Shown one piece after another: positions 38,826 to 47,563 of a stretch of 64,000 nt of DNA; positions within the stretch are counted from its first letter, which is position 1, and the number at the start of each line of letters is the position of its first letter. The translations under genes were made by a program, and so were the position numbers. Source of the DNA: Providencia manganoxydans. GTDB lineage: Bacteria; Pseudomonadota; Gammaproteobacteria; Enterobacterales; Enterobacteriaceae. The notes beneath the pieces are model-generated. The model was not told the origin of the DNA and did not search any database. It saw only the letters and a list, made by a program, of their open reading frames with translations. The stretch spans positions 1,736,001 through 1,800,000 of the forward strand of contig NZ_CP067099.1 of NCBI RefSeq assembly GCF_016618195.1. Reading direction: 5' to 3'.

Positions 38826-40061
38826 ATGAATTCAATTATTATTATTTTCGTGCTGGTTTACATCGCGATGGCTTTTGGCACGTTTCCAGGAATAAAAATT
38901 GACCGTACGGGGGCAGCTGTTGCTGGCGCCTTGGCAATGATTGGTTTTGGTTTTATTACCCCGAAAGCTTCTTGGGACTCTATTGATTATCAAGCAGTTG
39001 GGTTGCTATTTGGCTTGATGGTGGTATCGGCTTCATTCACCGTTTCTGGCTTTTATCATAAAGTCGCGAATGAAATGGCTATCCTCAAAATTAGCCCACC
39101 CAAATTGTTACTGGTCTTTATTATTGTTGGTGCTGTACTTGCTTCGGTATTGACTAATGATGTGGTGGTCGTGGCAATGACGCCATTGTTAATTTCAATC
39201 ACATTAGCAAGAGGGCTGAATCCAATCCCATTTTTATTGGGCTTTTGTTTCGCAGCAAACAATGGGGCAGCAGGTTCATTGATTGGTAGCCCTAAAAATA
39301 TGATAGTTGCACAAGGCTTAGATCTATCATTTATCGGCGTGCTGCATATCACCGCTATTCCTGTATTGCTTTCTTTGCCTGTTGTTTGGTGTGCAATTAG
39401 CTTACTTTATCGTAAAAATTGGTATTTACCTGAAAGTCAAAAGGCGTCGCTACCCCCTAAAACACATACGGTGATCCCATTTAATCAATGGGAAACGGGT
39501 AAAGCCGCTATTGTGATTGCCATTGTCATTATTGCGTTTTTGTTTACAGATTTACCTAGAGAGTTAGTGGCACTCTCAGCGGCTTGCTTTTTATTATTAA
39601 ATAGGAAAATTGCCTCTAGTGACATGCTAAAGCATGTTAATGGTGATCTGCTATTGCTAATAATGGGCCTGTTTATTATTAACGCTGCCTTTGCTAAGAC
39701 GGGGGTTCCGCAGGAAGTTTTGCATTATTTGTTAAATAAAGGTATCGATCTGAGTAGTCCTATTACGCTATTTTTGGTCTCCAGTATTATGAGCATCTTT
39801 ATTGGTACAACACCAACCGTGATGTTGTTAATTCAATTCGTTTCTCCCGATGGTAATGCTGATCCACTAGGAGCCGCATTAATTTTTGGTGCTTGTTTTT
39901 CAAGTAATATTTTTGTTTTTGGTAGCCTTGCGGGCATTATTGCTGTCGATCAATCAGCCCAACATGGTATTAAAATTTCATTTTTAGAATTTACAAAATC
40001 AGGCGGTATCATTGCCTTAATTTGTATGTCGATTGCGGCAGGTTGGATTTTATTTAGCTAA
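38826..40061 (+). CDS. ArsB/NhaD-type (ion transporter superfamily) anion transporter
   Basis: A 411-aa inner-membrane protein with about ten to eleven helices and an internal repeat: VLTNDVVVVAMTPLLI with FAANNGAAGSLIGSPKNMIVAQG in the first half and FIGTTPTVMLLIQF with FGACFSSNIFVFGSLAGIIAVDQ in the second. These NxxT/S-type re-entrant loops are typical of the ArsB/NhaD/DASS superfamily, and E. coli YbiR is of this kind. The substrate could be a dicarboxylate, an oxyanion or Na+/H+; I cannot tell which. It lies between the K+ channel and yntE; yntE starts 33 bp after its stop, so the two may share a transcript. Confidence 0.78.
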   Translation: MNSIIIIFVLVYIAMAFGTFPGIKIDRTGAAVAGALAMIGFGFITPKASWDSIDYQAVGLLFGLMVVSASFTVSGFYHKVANEMAILKISPPKLLLVFIIVGAVLASVLTNDVVVVAMTPLLISITLARGLNPIPFLLGFCFAANNGAAGSLIGSPKNMIVAQGLDLSFIGVLHITAIPVLLSLPVVWCAISLLYRKNWYLPESQKASLPPKTHTVIPFNQWETGKAAIVIAIVIIAFLFTDLPRELVALSAACFLLLNRKIASSDMLKHVNGDLLLLIMGLFIINAAFAKTGVPQEVLHYLLNKGIDLSSPITLFLVSSIMSIFIGTTPTVMLLIQFVSPDGNADPLGAALIFGACFSSNIFVFGSLAGIIAVDQSAQHGIKISFLEFTKSGGIIALICMSIAAGWILFS

Positions 40062-40094
40062 TAATGACTATTTTAGGTGTAAGAGGAAGGGAAT

Positions 40095-40691
40095 ATGTTA
40101 GAAGTAAAAAATATACGTATCACTCAGGGAGGGAATACACTCTGGAACGATCTTTCCTTTTGCTTAGGTAATAATGAGCGCTTAGGGCTTTCTGCACCAA
40201 GTGGCTTTGGTAAAACTACATTAGGCCGAGTATTAGCGCAATGGCAAGCACCCTCTAATGGTTTGATTTTATTTGAGGGAAAGGCATTATCGCCAACAGG
40301 TTATTGTCCAATACAATTAGTGCCTCAACATCCAGAGAAAAGTTTTAATCCATATAGAACTGTCGGCTCAAGTGTCAATGATGCATGGGAGCCAAGCGCT
40401 GAATATCTCGAACGTTTGTCAATTAAAGCACAATGGTTAGAAAGACGTCCGAGTGAGCTTTCAGGTGGAGAACTGGCACGCATTGCTCTATTAAGAGCGC
40501 TAGATCCTCGCACTAAAATATTAATCGCGGATGAAATAACGGCTCAACTTGATGCACATTTACAAAAAGATATTTGGCAATTTCTGATTGAATTATCACA
40601 AGACAGACCATTAGCGATGATTATTTTTAGTCATAATAAAATGTTGTTAGATAAGGTATGTACGTCAGTTTGGGAAATATCTTCTATTTGA
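40095..40691 (+). CDS. yntE: ABC importer ATPase 2 (nickel/peptide type), separated from its operon
   Basis: A short 198-aa ABC ATPase: Walker A SAPSGFGKTT (residues near 30-38), Q-loop LVPQHPEKSFNPYRT, signature LSGGELARIALLRAL, Walker B KILIADEIT. The Q-loop and NPYRT segment are of the DppF/NikE class, so it is the expected second ATPase of the yntABCD importer. It lacks the usual C-terminal oligopeptide extension. It lies about 10 kb downstream of yntD, on the far side of the urease genes and in a different transcript. AGGAAGGG precedes the ATG. Pairing with YntD is inferred. Confidence 0.8.
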   Translation: MLEVKNIRITQGGNTLWNDLSFCLGNNERLGLSAPSGFGKTTLGRVLAQWQAPSNGLILFEGKALSPTGYCPIQLVPQHPEKSFNPYRTVGSSVNDAWEPSAEYLERLSIKAQWLERRPSELSGGELARIALLRALDPRTKILIADEITAQLDAHLQKDIWQFLIELSQDRPLAMIIFSHNKMLLDKVCTSVWEISSI

Positions 40692-40736
40692 AATGTGACA
40701 AGTCTATTTTAAATTAAATACATTGAGGTACTCAAT

Positions 40737-41117
40737 ATGCTCGCTTTTGATATCGCCTTAGTCGGTGCTGGTGGTGGGATCGGTTCATTATTGCGTTGGT
40801 GGATTGGACGTTTAGTTGGTGAAAAATATCACGGTAAATTTCCTTTATCGACCTTCATTATTAATGTATCAGGTGCTTTTATAATCGGCTTTTTAAGCAG
40901 TTATTTTTTGTTAGATTGGGATGATCGTTATGGTTCATTTCTACAATCAGCCATATTAACTGGCTTATTAGGTGGCTACACTACATTTAGTAGTATGCAG
41001 CTTGATGCGCTAAAACTGACGCAAACAAAACAAAAAATGTTAGCGTTGTTTTATTTATTATTGTCAATTATTGCAGGTCTGATGGCTGCATTTTTTGGTG
41101 CATGGTTGATTAACTAA
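40737..41117 (+). CDS. crcB: Fluoride channel CrcB/Fluc, subunit 1
   Basis: A 126-aa four-helix membrane protein of the Fluc family, which lets fluoride leave the cell. The N-terminal GAGGGIGSLLRWWIGR and the central GLLGGYTTFSS motif (with the Phe box and TxxS polar track) are present. It is directly followed by a second family member 11 bp away, an arrangement known in bacteria with heterodimeric channels. No crcB fluoride riboswitch is visible in the 45-bp leader. Confidence 0.92.
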   Translation: MLAFDIALVGAGGGIGSLLRWWIGRLVGEKYHGKFPLSTFIINVSGAFIIGFLSSYFLLDWDDRYGSFLQSAILTGLLGGYTTFSSMQLDALKLTQTKQKMLALFYLLLSIIAGLMAAFFGAWLIN

Positions 41118-41128
41118 AGGATAAAAAT

Positions 41129-41527
41129 ATGAATATTGCAATCTTAGTTTTTATCGGTGGTGCTATTGGCGCAATTTTTCGTGAATTATTAATGATTTCT
41201 GTACCGAAAATGGCAGACCAGTTTCCTTTAGATATTTTCATTGCCAATATTAGTGCTTCGTTTTTATTGGGTATTGTTGCAGGGTTGCTCACCAGTAAAC
41301 GCATTGGCCAATCAATGAATGCTTTTTTTGCTACTGGAGTGATGGGCGGGTTATCTACTTTTTCTAGTTTTGTGTACGGAGCAGTAGAGATAATGAAATA
41401 CCCTCAATATTTATGGACTGGCGTCGTATATTTAATATTGAGTGTAGTCGTTGGGTTTATTGTTATCTATTTCGGTTATATATTAGGCAGCAAGCAGTGT
41501 AAAAATAACCCTAATCATAGCGTTTGA
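41129..41527 (+). CDS. crcB: Fluoride channel CrcB/Fluc, subunit 2
   Basis: A 132-aa paralogue of the preceding gene with the same hallmarks (GGAIGAIFRELL near the start; GVMGGLSTFSSFVYG in the middle) but clearly different sequence. Fluc channels are dual-topology dimers; tandem pairs usually encode the two oppositely oriented halves. AAGGA lies 8 nt before the ATG and the gap to the first gene is 11 bp, so they are made together. The C-terminal tail is basic and polar (SKQCKNNPNHSV). Confidence 0.92.
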   Translation: MNIAILVFIGGAIGAIFRELLMISVPKMADQFPLDIFIANISASFLLGIVAGLLTSKRIGQSMNAFFATGVMGGLSTFSSFVYGAVEIMKYPQYLWTGVVYLILSVVVGFIVIYFGYILGSKQCKNNPNHSV

Positions 41528-41550
41528 TTTCAGAATAAGAGGTTACTTTA

Positions 41551-41790
41551 ATGAGTATTCATAAAACGATTTGGAATGTTATTTCAGCTAAACCATATCG
41601 TCTACAGCTATTTTTTGATTTATTATTATTAATCTTATCGCCAACCCTGTTTATTAGCATTATTGGTTTCGATACGAATACGTTAAATATGGATATTTTG
41701 ACCATTACGTTGATCATATTCTGCTATATCTACATCACTAATTGGTTTAGTCGTTGGTACTGTAAACGTAGAAAAAACAACCAAAAGTAG
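41551..41790 (+). CDS. Small two-helix membrane protein of unknown function
   Basis: A 79-aa protein with two hydrophobic helices (LQLFFDLLLLILSPTLFISII and ILTITLIIFCYIYIT) and a basic tail (RWYCKRRKNNQK) that should face the cytoplasm. AGAGG lies 9 nt before the ATG. It follows the crcB pair by 23 bp on the same strand, so it is probably in the same transcript, ended by the terminator at 41817. I do not recognise the family. Confidence 0.7.
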   Translation: MSIHKTIWNVISAKPYRLQLFFDLLLLILSPTLFISIIGFDTNTLNMDILTITLIIFCYIYITNWFSRWYCKRRKNNQK

Positions 41791-41816
41791 TTAGTTTAGA
41801 GACAATACACAATGAT

Positions 41817-41843
41817 AGCCTCTATGTTGCAAGAGGCTTTTTT
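41817..41843 (+). terminator. Terminator at the right border of the urease island
   Basis: Stem AGCCTCT / AGAGGCT with an 8-nt loop and five to six T after it. It lies between the rightward small gene and the leftward mnmC. Confidence 0.85.
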
Positions 41844-41865
41844 AACTGCTGGTTAATTTGATCGT

Positions 41866-43902
41866 CTATGGTTTTACTTTTACTTCGCGACCTTTTAATA
41901 ATTTTCTGACCCAAAATCGATTAGGGTGTAGTGCTGCTAGCGTTTCATCATTGAATGGTAATGGCTCATTAAAGATTTGTGCTGCAAGTAATTCACCGCA
42001 TAAAGGCGCGGTCGAGAGCCCTCTAGAGCCAAGCGCACCTAATATGAATAAATTAGGATGAACAGGAGCAGCTTGAATATCTTCTGGTTGTGTCATTTGT
42101 TCAGATAGATTTTCATACAGAGTCATGAGTTGTGTAAAATCGGGAACATTACCGACTAGCGGCATATGATCGCGAATAACACAGCGGATCCCTTGTCGTG
42201 CTTGCTTTCCTGAAACATCAATCTCTTCAGTCCATGTGATATCAGGCAAACTATCCCGTAATTTTTGACGATTTTCTTGTTGGTCAGCTTCACTGTAATC
42301 AAAGTCGAGTTGATTGCGCTGATAGCTGGCACCAATACAATGCTGCTGATCCGCAGGGTTAACTGGTGTTAAATACCCTTCATAACAGAGCACATTATTT
42401 AACTGTCCTAGTATGGTCGTTGTTGGGATATGGCTGACTTGTCCTTTGACTGGGGTCACAGGCAGTTTTTCCGTTTGTGAAAATTGGCTCAGCAGATGCC
42501 CATTAGCAATCACTACGGTTTGATGTATAAAGGATTGTTGTTGTTCTTCAACTTCGGCGTGTAATAACCAGCCTTTTTCAGTGTGTTGTAGTTCTTTAAT
42601 GTTGTGCTTAAAGTGAAACTTAACCCCTTTCTCACTGAGGTGCCGCATAAGATTTTCACAAAGTTGAGCAGGGCACAGCCAGCCGCCATTGGCGTAATGA
42701 ATACCTGAATGATTGACATCCAACCCTGCTAATTGGCTCAGCTGTTCACGGCTTTTTTCTGCGGCAAATTGCTCTGGCCATTGGGTTTGTAACATGGAAT
42801 CAATTTTGCGGCGACTTCTTTCATGGTAAGCCAATTCGGAAACACCACACCATTGCCCATCAAATTCGATCCCTTGACGGCTGAGCTGATGATAAAAACG
42901 ATGTGCGTAAGGAAACGCGCTGACAAAAAATTGTTCTAATGCATTCGCCTTACCGTTAAGCAGTGGGTAAACCGCTCCCTGTCGATTACCTGATGCATTT
43001 TGTGCCACGTGTTCATCTTTACAATAAACAGTAACATGCGCACCTCGTTGTATGAGTGCATAGGCGGTTGTTAAACTGGCGAGGCCGCCACCAATAATGG
43101 CAATGTCATCGGGTGTTGATGCAGCTTGTCTGGCAAACCAAGGCGTCATCATTTTGTCATTTTTATCGGCTAAGTTACCCGTAAGCATCTCACGTTTATG
43201 ACCAAATCCTTTAATTTTTTTAATAGTAAACCCTGCTTGTTGCAAACCTCGTTTAACAAAACCAGCAGAGGTAAAGGTGGCAAACGTTCCTCCTAGACGA
43301 GCAAATTTAGCCATTGCAGCGAACAGTTGTTCGCTCCACATTTGAGGATTCTTTGAAGGTGCAAATCCATCTAAAAACCAAGCGTCTATCTTATTGTTTA
43401 AATTGCTATTAAGTTGGGGTAATTGTTCATTTATGTCACCAAACCATAAATCAAGTGTAATTAGCCCATTTTTTAATACAATTCGATGATTTCCGGGGAG
43501 TGGTTGAGGCCATTGTTCACACAACATGGTTGAGAGCGCAGCAAGCTCAGGCCAACGGCCATGTGCCATTTTAAGGTCATCTCCACTAAGTGGATACTTT
43601 TCAAAACTAATAAAGTGTAATCGCTGTAACATTGCATGTGGATGATTACGGTTAAATTCTTCAAAAGATTGACATAAAGTGAGAAAGTTTAAGCCTGTAC
43701 CAAAACCCGTTTCCGCAATAACACAGGTTTCAAATGGATGACTCTCAAAGCGTGCTGGAAATTGATTTCCCTGTAAAAAAACATAACGGGTTTCTGCTAA
43801 ACCATCTTGATTAGAAAAATAGACGTCATCAAATTGTTCTGAAATCGGAGTGCCTTCGTCGTTCCAGCTAAGGCGGGCTGTTTGAACTGCTGACTTTTTC
43901 AC
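41866..43902 (-). CDS. mnmC: Bifunctional tRNA U34 modification enzyme MnmC
   Basis: Makes the final mnm5s2U at the wobble base of some tRNAs. The N-terminal third is a SAM methyltransferase ([16 protein letters not shown] at residues 66-70; [17 protein letters not shown]), and the C-terminal two thirds an FAD-dependent oxidoreductase ([21 protein letters not shown] near residue 270) that removes the carboxymethyl group. The 678-aa length matches E. coli (668). It is divergent from fabB as in E. coli and marks the right border of the inserted urease island. Confidence 0.96.
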   Translation of the reverse strand: MKKSAVQTARLSWNDEGTPISEQFDDVYFSNQDGLAETRYVFLQGNQFPARFESHPFETCVIAETGFGTGLNFLTLCQSFEEFNRNHPHAMLQRLHFISFEKYPLSGDDLKMAHGRWPELAALSTMLCEQWPQPLPGNHRIVLKNGLITLDLWFGDINEQLPQLNSNLNNKIDAWFLDGFAPSKNPQMWSEQLFAAMAKFARLGGTFATFTSAGFVKRGLQQAGFTIKKIKGFGHKREMLTGNLADKNDKMMTPWFARQAASTPDDIAIIGGGLASLTTAYALIQRGAHVTVYCKDEHVAQNASGNRQGAVYPLLNGKANALEQFFVSAFPYAHRFYHQLSRQGIEFDGQWCGVSELAYHERSRRKIDSMLQTQWPEQFAAEKSREQLSQLAGLDVNHSGIHYANGGWLCPAQLCENLMRHLSEKGVKFHFKHNIKELQHTEKGWLLHAEVEEQQQSFIHQTVVIANGHLLSQFSQTEKLPVTPVKGQVSHIPTTTILGQLNNVLCYEGYLTPVNPADQQHCIGASYQRNQLDFDYSEADQQENRQKLRDSLPDITWTEEIDVSGKQARQGIRCVIRDHMPLVGNVPDFTQLMTLYENLSEQMTQPEDIQAAPVHPNLFILGALGSRGLSTAPLCGELLAAQIFNEPLPFNDETLAALHPNRFWVRKLLKGREVKVKP

Positions 43903-44016
43903 GCTTATGCCTAATATTATCCAAATAATAGCTGAATTTTAGCGCTGAACAGGCACCAAGGCTACCTTTGAACAAAAATGTTGTTATGTTAGATAAGAAA
44001 AAAATACAAATATTTA

Positions 44017-44033
44017 CCCTGATCGGACTTGTT
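44017..44033. promoter_or_regulatory. Candidate FadR site before fabB
   Basis: CCCTGATCGGACTTGTT fits the FadR consensus with the weaker half-sites (GATC-G-GACT) seen at activated promoters. In E. coli FadR activates fabB. It lies 75 bp before the ATG, directly next to the FabR site. Confidence 0.7.
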
Positions 44034-44034
44034 C

Positions 44035-44052
44035 AGCGTACAAGTGTAAGCT
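44035..44052. promoter_or_regulatory. Candidate FabR operator before fabB
   Basis: AGCGTACAAGTGTAAGCT, an imperfect palindrome matching the FabR site known before fabA and fabB in enterobacteria (AGCGTACA-N2-TGTNNGCT). Confidence 0.75.
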
Positions 44053-44107
44053 AAAGTGGCACACTATAAATCCCGTACTCACATTATTAAAAGACATGAG
44101 GTAATGA

Positions 44108-45322
44108 ATGAAGCGTGCAGTCATCACTGGCCTGGGTATTGTTTCCAGTATTGGTAATAACCAGGAAGAAGTACTGGCTTCTCTGAAGGAAGGTCGTTCC
44201 GGGATCACTTTTTCAGAAGAATTCAAAGAGGCGGGGCTACGTAGCCACGTCTGGGGTAATGTAAAAATGGATACAGACGGTTTAATTGACCGTAAGATCC
44301 GCCGTTTCATGAGCGATTGCTCAGTTTACGCTTATTTGTCTATGGAGCAGGCAATTAGTGATTCGGGTTTAACTGACGAACAAGTTTCTAATTTACGTAC
44401 TGGCCTTGTTGTGGGGTCGGGTGGTGGTTCTCCTCGTAACCAAGTTGCAGGCTCAGATGGTATGCGAGCAAAAGGCCTACGTGGTGTTGGTCCTTATATG
44501 GTCACTCGTGCGATGGCATCGGGTATCTCTGCTTGCTTAGCGACGCCATTTAAAATTAAAGGTGTTAACTATTCAATCAGCTCAGCATGTTCAACATCAG
44601 CGCACTGTATTGGTCACGCAGTGGAATTGATCCAATTAGGTAAGCAGGATGTTGTTTTCGCCGGTGGTGGTGAAGAGCTTAGTTGGGAAATGACTTGTGA
44701 ATTCGACGCGATGGGCGCACTGTCTACCAAATACAATGAAGACCCGAGCAAAGCATCAAGAACGTATGATGTTGACCGTGATGGTTTTGTTATTGCAGGT
44801 GGTGGCGGTATCGTCGTTGTTGAAGAACTTGAGCATGCATTAGCGCGTGGCGCGCACATTTATGCAGAAATCGTCGGCTATGGCGCGACTTCTGATGGTG
44901 CTGATATGGTTGCTCCATCTGGGGAAGGTGCTGTACGTTGTATGCAAATGGCAATGCAGGGTATCGATGGTAAAATTGATTACATCAATACTCATGGTAC
45001 ATCAACACCTGTCGGTGATACGAAAGAGCTTGAAGCTATTCAAGAAGTCTTTGGCAACGACTCTCCGGCTATCTCTGCAACTAAAGCAATGAGCGGCCAT
45101 TCACTGGGTGCTGCGGGTGTACATGAAGCGATTTATAGCCTGCTAATGTTAGAACATGGCTTTATCGCGCCAAGCATCAACGTTGAGACGTTAGATCCTA
45201 AAGCAGAAGGCTTGAATATTGTGACTAAACCAACTGAACAAGCGCTAGAGACTGTAATGTCAAATAGCTTTGGCTTCGGTGGTACTAACGCAACGTTAGT
45301 GATGAGCAAATACAAAGCTTAA
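44108..45322 (+). CDS. fabB: 3-oxoacyl-ACP synthase I (KAS I)
   Basis: Condensing enzyme of fatty-acid elongation, essential for unsaturated fatty acids. The 404-aa protein has the Cys-His-His triad: Cys161 in [10 protein letters not shown], His296 in [11 protein letters not shown] and His331 in [10 protein letters not shown]. It matches E. coli FabB (406 aa) from [10 protein letters not shown]. The promoter region carries adjacent FadR and FabR sites, as expected for the balance between fatty-acid breakdown and synthesis. A terminator follows. Confidence 0.98.
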   Translation: MKRAVITGLGIVSSIGNNQEEVLASLKEGRSGITFSEEFKEAGLRSHVWGNVKMDTDGLIDRKIRRFMSDCSVYAYLSMEQAISDSGLTDEQVSNLRTGLVVGSGGGSPRNQVAGSDGMRAKGLRGVGPYMVTRAMASGISACLATPFKIKGVNYSISSACSTSAHCIGHAVELIQLGKQDVVFAGGGEELSWEMTCEFDAMGALSTKYNEDPSKASRTYDVDRDGFVIAGGGGIVVVEELEHALARGAHIYAEIVGYGATSDGADMVAPSGEGAVRCMQMAMQGIDGKIDYINTHGTSTPVGDTKELEAIQEVFGNDSPAISATKAMSGHSLGAAGVHEAIYSLLMLEHGFIAPSINVETLDPKAEGLNIVTKPTEQALETVMSNSFGFGGTNATLVMSKYKA

Positions 45323-45349
45323 TTTATTTAATTAGCTAAATAAATTTTT

Positions 45350-45384
45350 AAAGAGCGAGAACGATTAGGTTTTCGCTCTTTTTA
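45350..45384 (+). terminator. fabB terminator
   Basis: Nine-bp stem AAAGAGCGA / TCGCTCTTT with a 14-nt loop and a T-run. Confidence 0.8.
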
Positions 45385-45401
45385 TTGGATGACTGGAATA
45401 T

Positions 45402-45860
45402 TTAATCACCACCACCTCCTGAGTCACCACCACATGAGTCACTTCCGGACGAACTACACTCATAACTATCATTGCTATTGCTTGAACGTTGCTCATGGCT
45501 TGAAGAGCTGCTTTCAGAAGAGGTTGTCGTCGTTGAATAATGGCGACTATTTGAGGAGGTAAAGCCGCGTGATGACGTGAAAATATTGTGTTTGATATCG
45601 AGGATCTGGGTTTTATTACCAATCCAACCAATCGTGATAATATTAATATTGCGTTTTAAACGTAAAACTAATAATCCATTACAGCGTACATGTACTTCAC
45701 CTTGAGATTTAATTAATAAATAGCCGCTTTCTTTATAAGTCAAGGTCGCTGGATTTTGGCTACTAATTTGGTAATTATCATTTAAAACCTTGGCATATTG
45801 GTTATAAGTAAGTGGTTTTGGTTGCCAGTTAAATAGACGCGTAAATATTTTAATAAACAT
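45402..45860 (-). CDS. Unknown protein with Ser/Gly-rich C-terminus
   Basis: A 152-aa protein I do not recognise. The first 95 residues look folded, with beta-strand-like segments (SGYLLIKSQGEVHVRCNGLLVL; NINIITIGWIGNKTQILDI). From about residue 96 the sequence is low-complexity: many Ser and Thr, then CSSSGSDSCGGDSGGGGD at the very end, with two Cys spaced by six to seven residues. There is no signal peptide or membrane helix. It converges on fabB and stands alone. The ribosome site is weak, so the start is uncertain. Confidence 0.6.
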   Translation of the reverse strand: MFIKIFTRLFNWQPKPLTYNQYAKVLNDNYQISSQNPATLTYKESGYLLIKSQGEVHVRCNGLLVLRLKRNINIITIGWIGNKTQILDIKHNIFTSSRGFTSSNSRHYSTTTTSSESSSSSHEQRSSNSNDSYECSSSGSDSCGGDSGGGGD

Positions 45861-45971
45861 ATTAAGAGTAATGGTGTTCTAAAGTGAGATAATACAAAAA
45901 TAATATAAAAAGCCAAGGCTGTTTTTATATAGAGATTGTCTGATTTTTAATAAAATCAATGGAATAAACTG

Positions 45972-46003
45972 AATAAAAAATGCCCCAAAATAGAACTGGG
46001 GCA
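45972..46003 (-). terminator. Terminator of the tctCBA operon
   Basis: Read leftward: stem TGCCCCA / TGGGGCA with a 9-nt loop followed by six T. Confidence 0.85.
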
Positions 46004-46034
46004 AAATGTTACAGAGAATTGATTGCGAGTAAGA

Positions 46035-47549
46035 TTATTCAGTTATGTGGGACTGGTGTTGACGTTTTCTGCGAATAAGTTTAATAATTGGCGGTAATAT
46101 TAGCACTAGCACTGCCATAGCCAGTAAGCATTGTGAGATAGTGCTGCTCCATAAAATATTGAACTCACCATTACTGATTGATAAAGAGCGGCGCAAGTTC
46201 TGCTCAAGCATCTCACCAAGTACAAAACCTAAAATCAGAGGGGATAGTGGGAAATTCATTTTCCGTAATATATAGCCAAATACGCCGAGTCCCATCATCA
46301 GTAATAAGTCAAACGTTGTACTGTGAACAGCATAGACGCCAACAGCAGAAACCGTAGCGATCGCGGGTACTAAAAACCACAGCGGTACGGTAAGCATACG
46401 AGTGAATAAGCCAATTAATGGGATATTCATGACTAATAAAACCACGTTTGCAATCAGTAATGCGGCAATTAGCCCCCAGACGATATCAGGTTGCTCTGTA
46501 AACATACCTGGACCGGGTGTGATGTTATATAGCGTTAATGCCCCCATCATGACTGCCGTGGTTCCTGAACCGGGGACGCCTAAGGTTAACATTGGAATAA
46601 AAGAGCCACAGGCTGAGGCATTATTAGCAGCCTCTGGAGCCGCGACCCCACGTACATCACCGTTACCAAATTGGTTATTTGCACCACTGATTTTTTTCTC
46701 AGTCATATAGGTGATAGCACTGGCTATTGTTGCACCTGCGCCGGGGAGCACACCGACAAAAAAACCAACAAATGAAGAACGTAATGTTGGACCTACACAC
46801 TGTTTAGCTTCTTTGCGATTAAATAGCATACGACCTGTTTTGCGGATCAGTCCTTGTCCTGTAGCGGTACCTTCTAGCATTAACAAAATTTCGCTAACAG
46901 AAAATAATCCAATGACAACGACGATAAATTGGATCCCATCGGATAAATGAACGCTATCAAAAGTAAAACGGTATTCACCTGAGTTTGCATCTACGCCTAC
47001 GGTCGCAAAAGATAAACCAATTAGCGCGGCTAATAGTGATTTAATGGGATTTTGGCTCATCATGCTGCCAAGGCAAGCGATCGCAAATACCATAAGCGCA
47101 AAATATTCAGCCGGTCCGAATGCTAAAGCCCATTGTGCCAAAAGTGGTGCAAATAAAATGATACCGCCAATCGCGATACTTGAACCAATAAATGAGCTGA
47201 CTGCTGAGATAGATAGTGCAACCCCACCTTTACCTTGTTTTGCCATCGGGTAGCCATCTAAAGTTGTCATAATGGCAGCGGCATCACCGGGAACATTCAG
47301 TAAAATAGAAGATATACGCCCACCATATTCACAGCCTAAATATACGGTTGCTAATAATATTAACGCTGATTCTGGAGGCAGTTTTAATGCGAATGCTAAA
47401 GGAAGCAGTATCGCAACACCATTGATTGGCCCTAAACCGGGTAGCATGCCAACGACGGTGCCAATAAAACAGCCGATAAGGGCGATCAGCAAGTTTTGAG
47501 GAATTAATGCGACTTCAAACCCTTGCGAAAGATACATCCAAGTTTCCAT
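46035..47549 (-). CDS. tctA: Tripartite tricarboxylate transporter, large membrane subunit TctA
   Basis: A 504-aa inner-membrane protein with about 12 helices, the main pore of a TctABC system for citrate-like acids. Family blocks: GTVVGMLPGLGPINGVAIL near residue 35, YGGRISSILLNVPGDAAAIMTTLDGYP near residue 80, and GVLPGAGATIASAITY with PEAANNASACGSFIPMLTLGVPGSGTTAVM in the second half. It is the last gene of tctCBA and is followed by a good terminator. Confidence 0.96.
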   Translation of the reverse strand: METWMYLSQGFEVALIPQNLLIALIGCFIGTVVGMLPGLGPINGVAILLPLAFALKLPPESALILLATVYLGCEYGGRISSILLNVPGDAAAIMTTLDGYPMAKQGKGGVALSISAVSSFIGSSIAIGGIILFAPLLAQWALAFGPAEYFALMVFAIACLGSMMSQNPIKSLLAALIGLSFATVGVDANSGEYRFTFDSVHLSDGIQFIVVVIGLFSVSEILLMLEGTATGQGLIRKTGRMLFNRKEAKQCVGPTLRSSFVGFFVGVLPGAGATIASAITYMTEKKISGANNQFGNGDVRGVAAPEAANNASACGSFIPMLTLGVPGSGTTAVMMGALTLYNITPGPGMFTEQPDIVWGLIAALLIANVVLLVMNIPLIGLFTRMLTVPLWFLVPAIATVSAVGVYAVHSTTFDLLLMMGLGVFGYILRKMNFPLSPLILGFVLGEMLEQNLRRSLSISNGEFNILWSSTISQCLLAMAVLVLILPPIIKLIRRKRQHQSHITE

Positions 47550-47563
47550 GGCTATTTCCTTAC

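Noticed and set aside
40692..40736. Fluoride riboswitch before crcB
   Set aside because: The 45-bp leader lacks the GGNGATGG-type start and pseudoknot pairing expected for the crcB motif.
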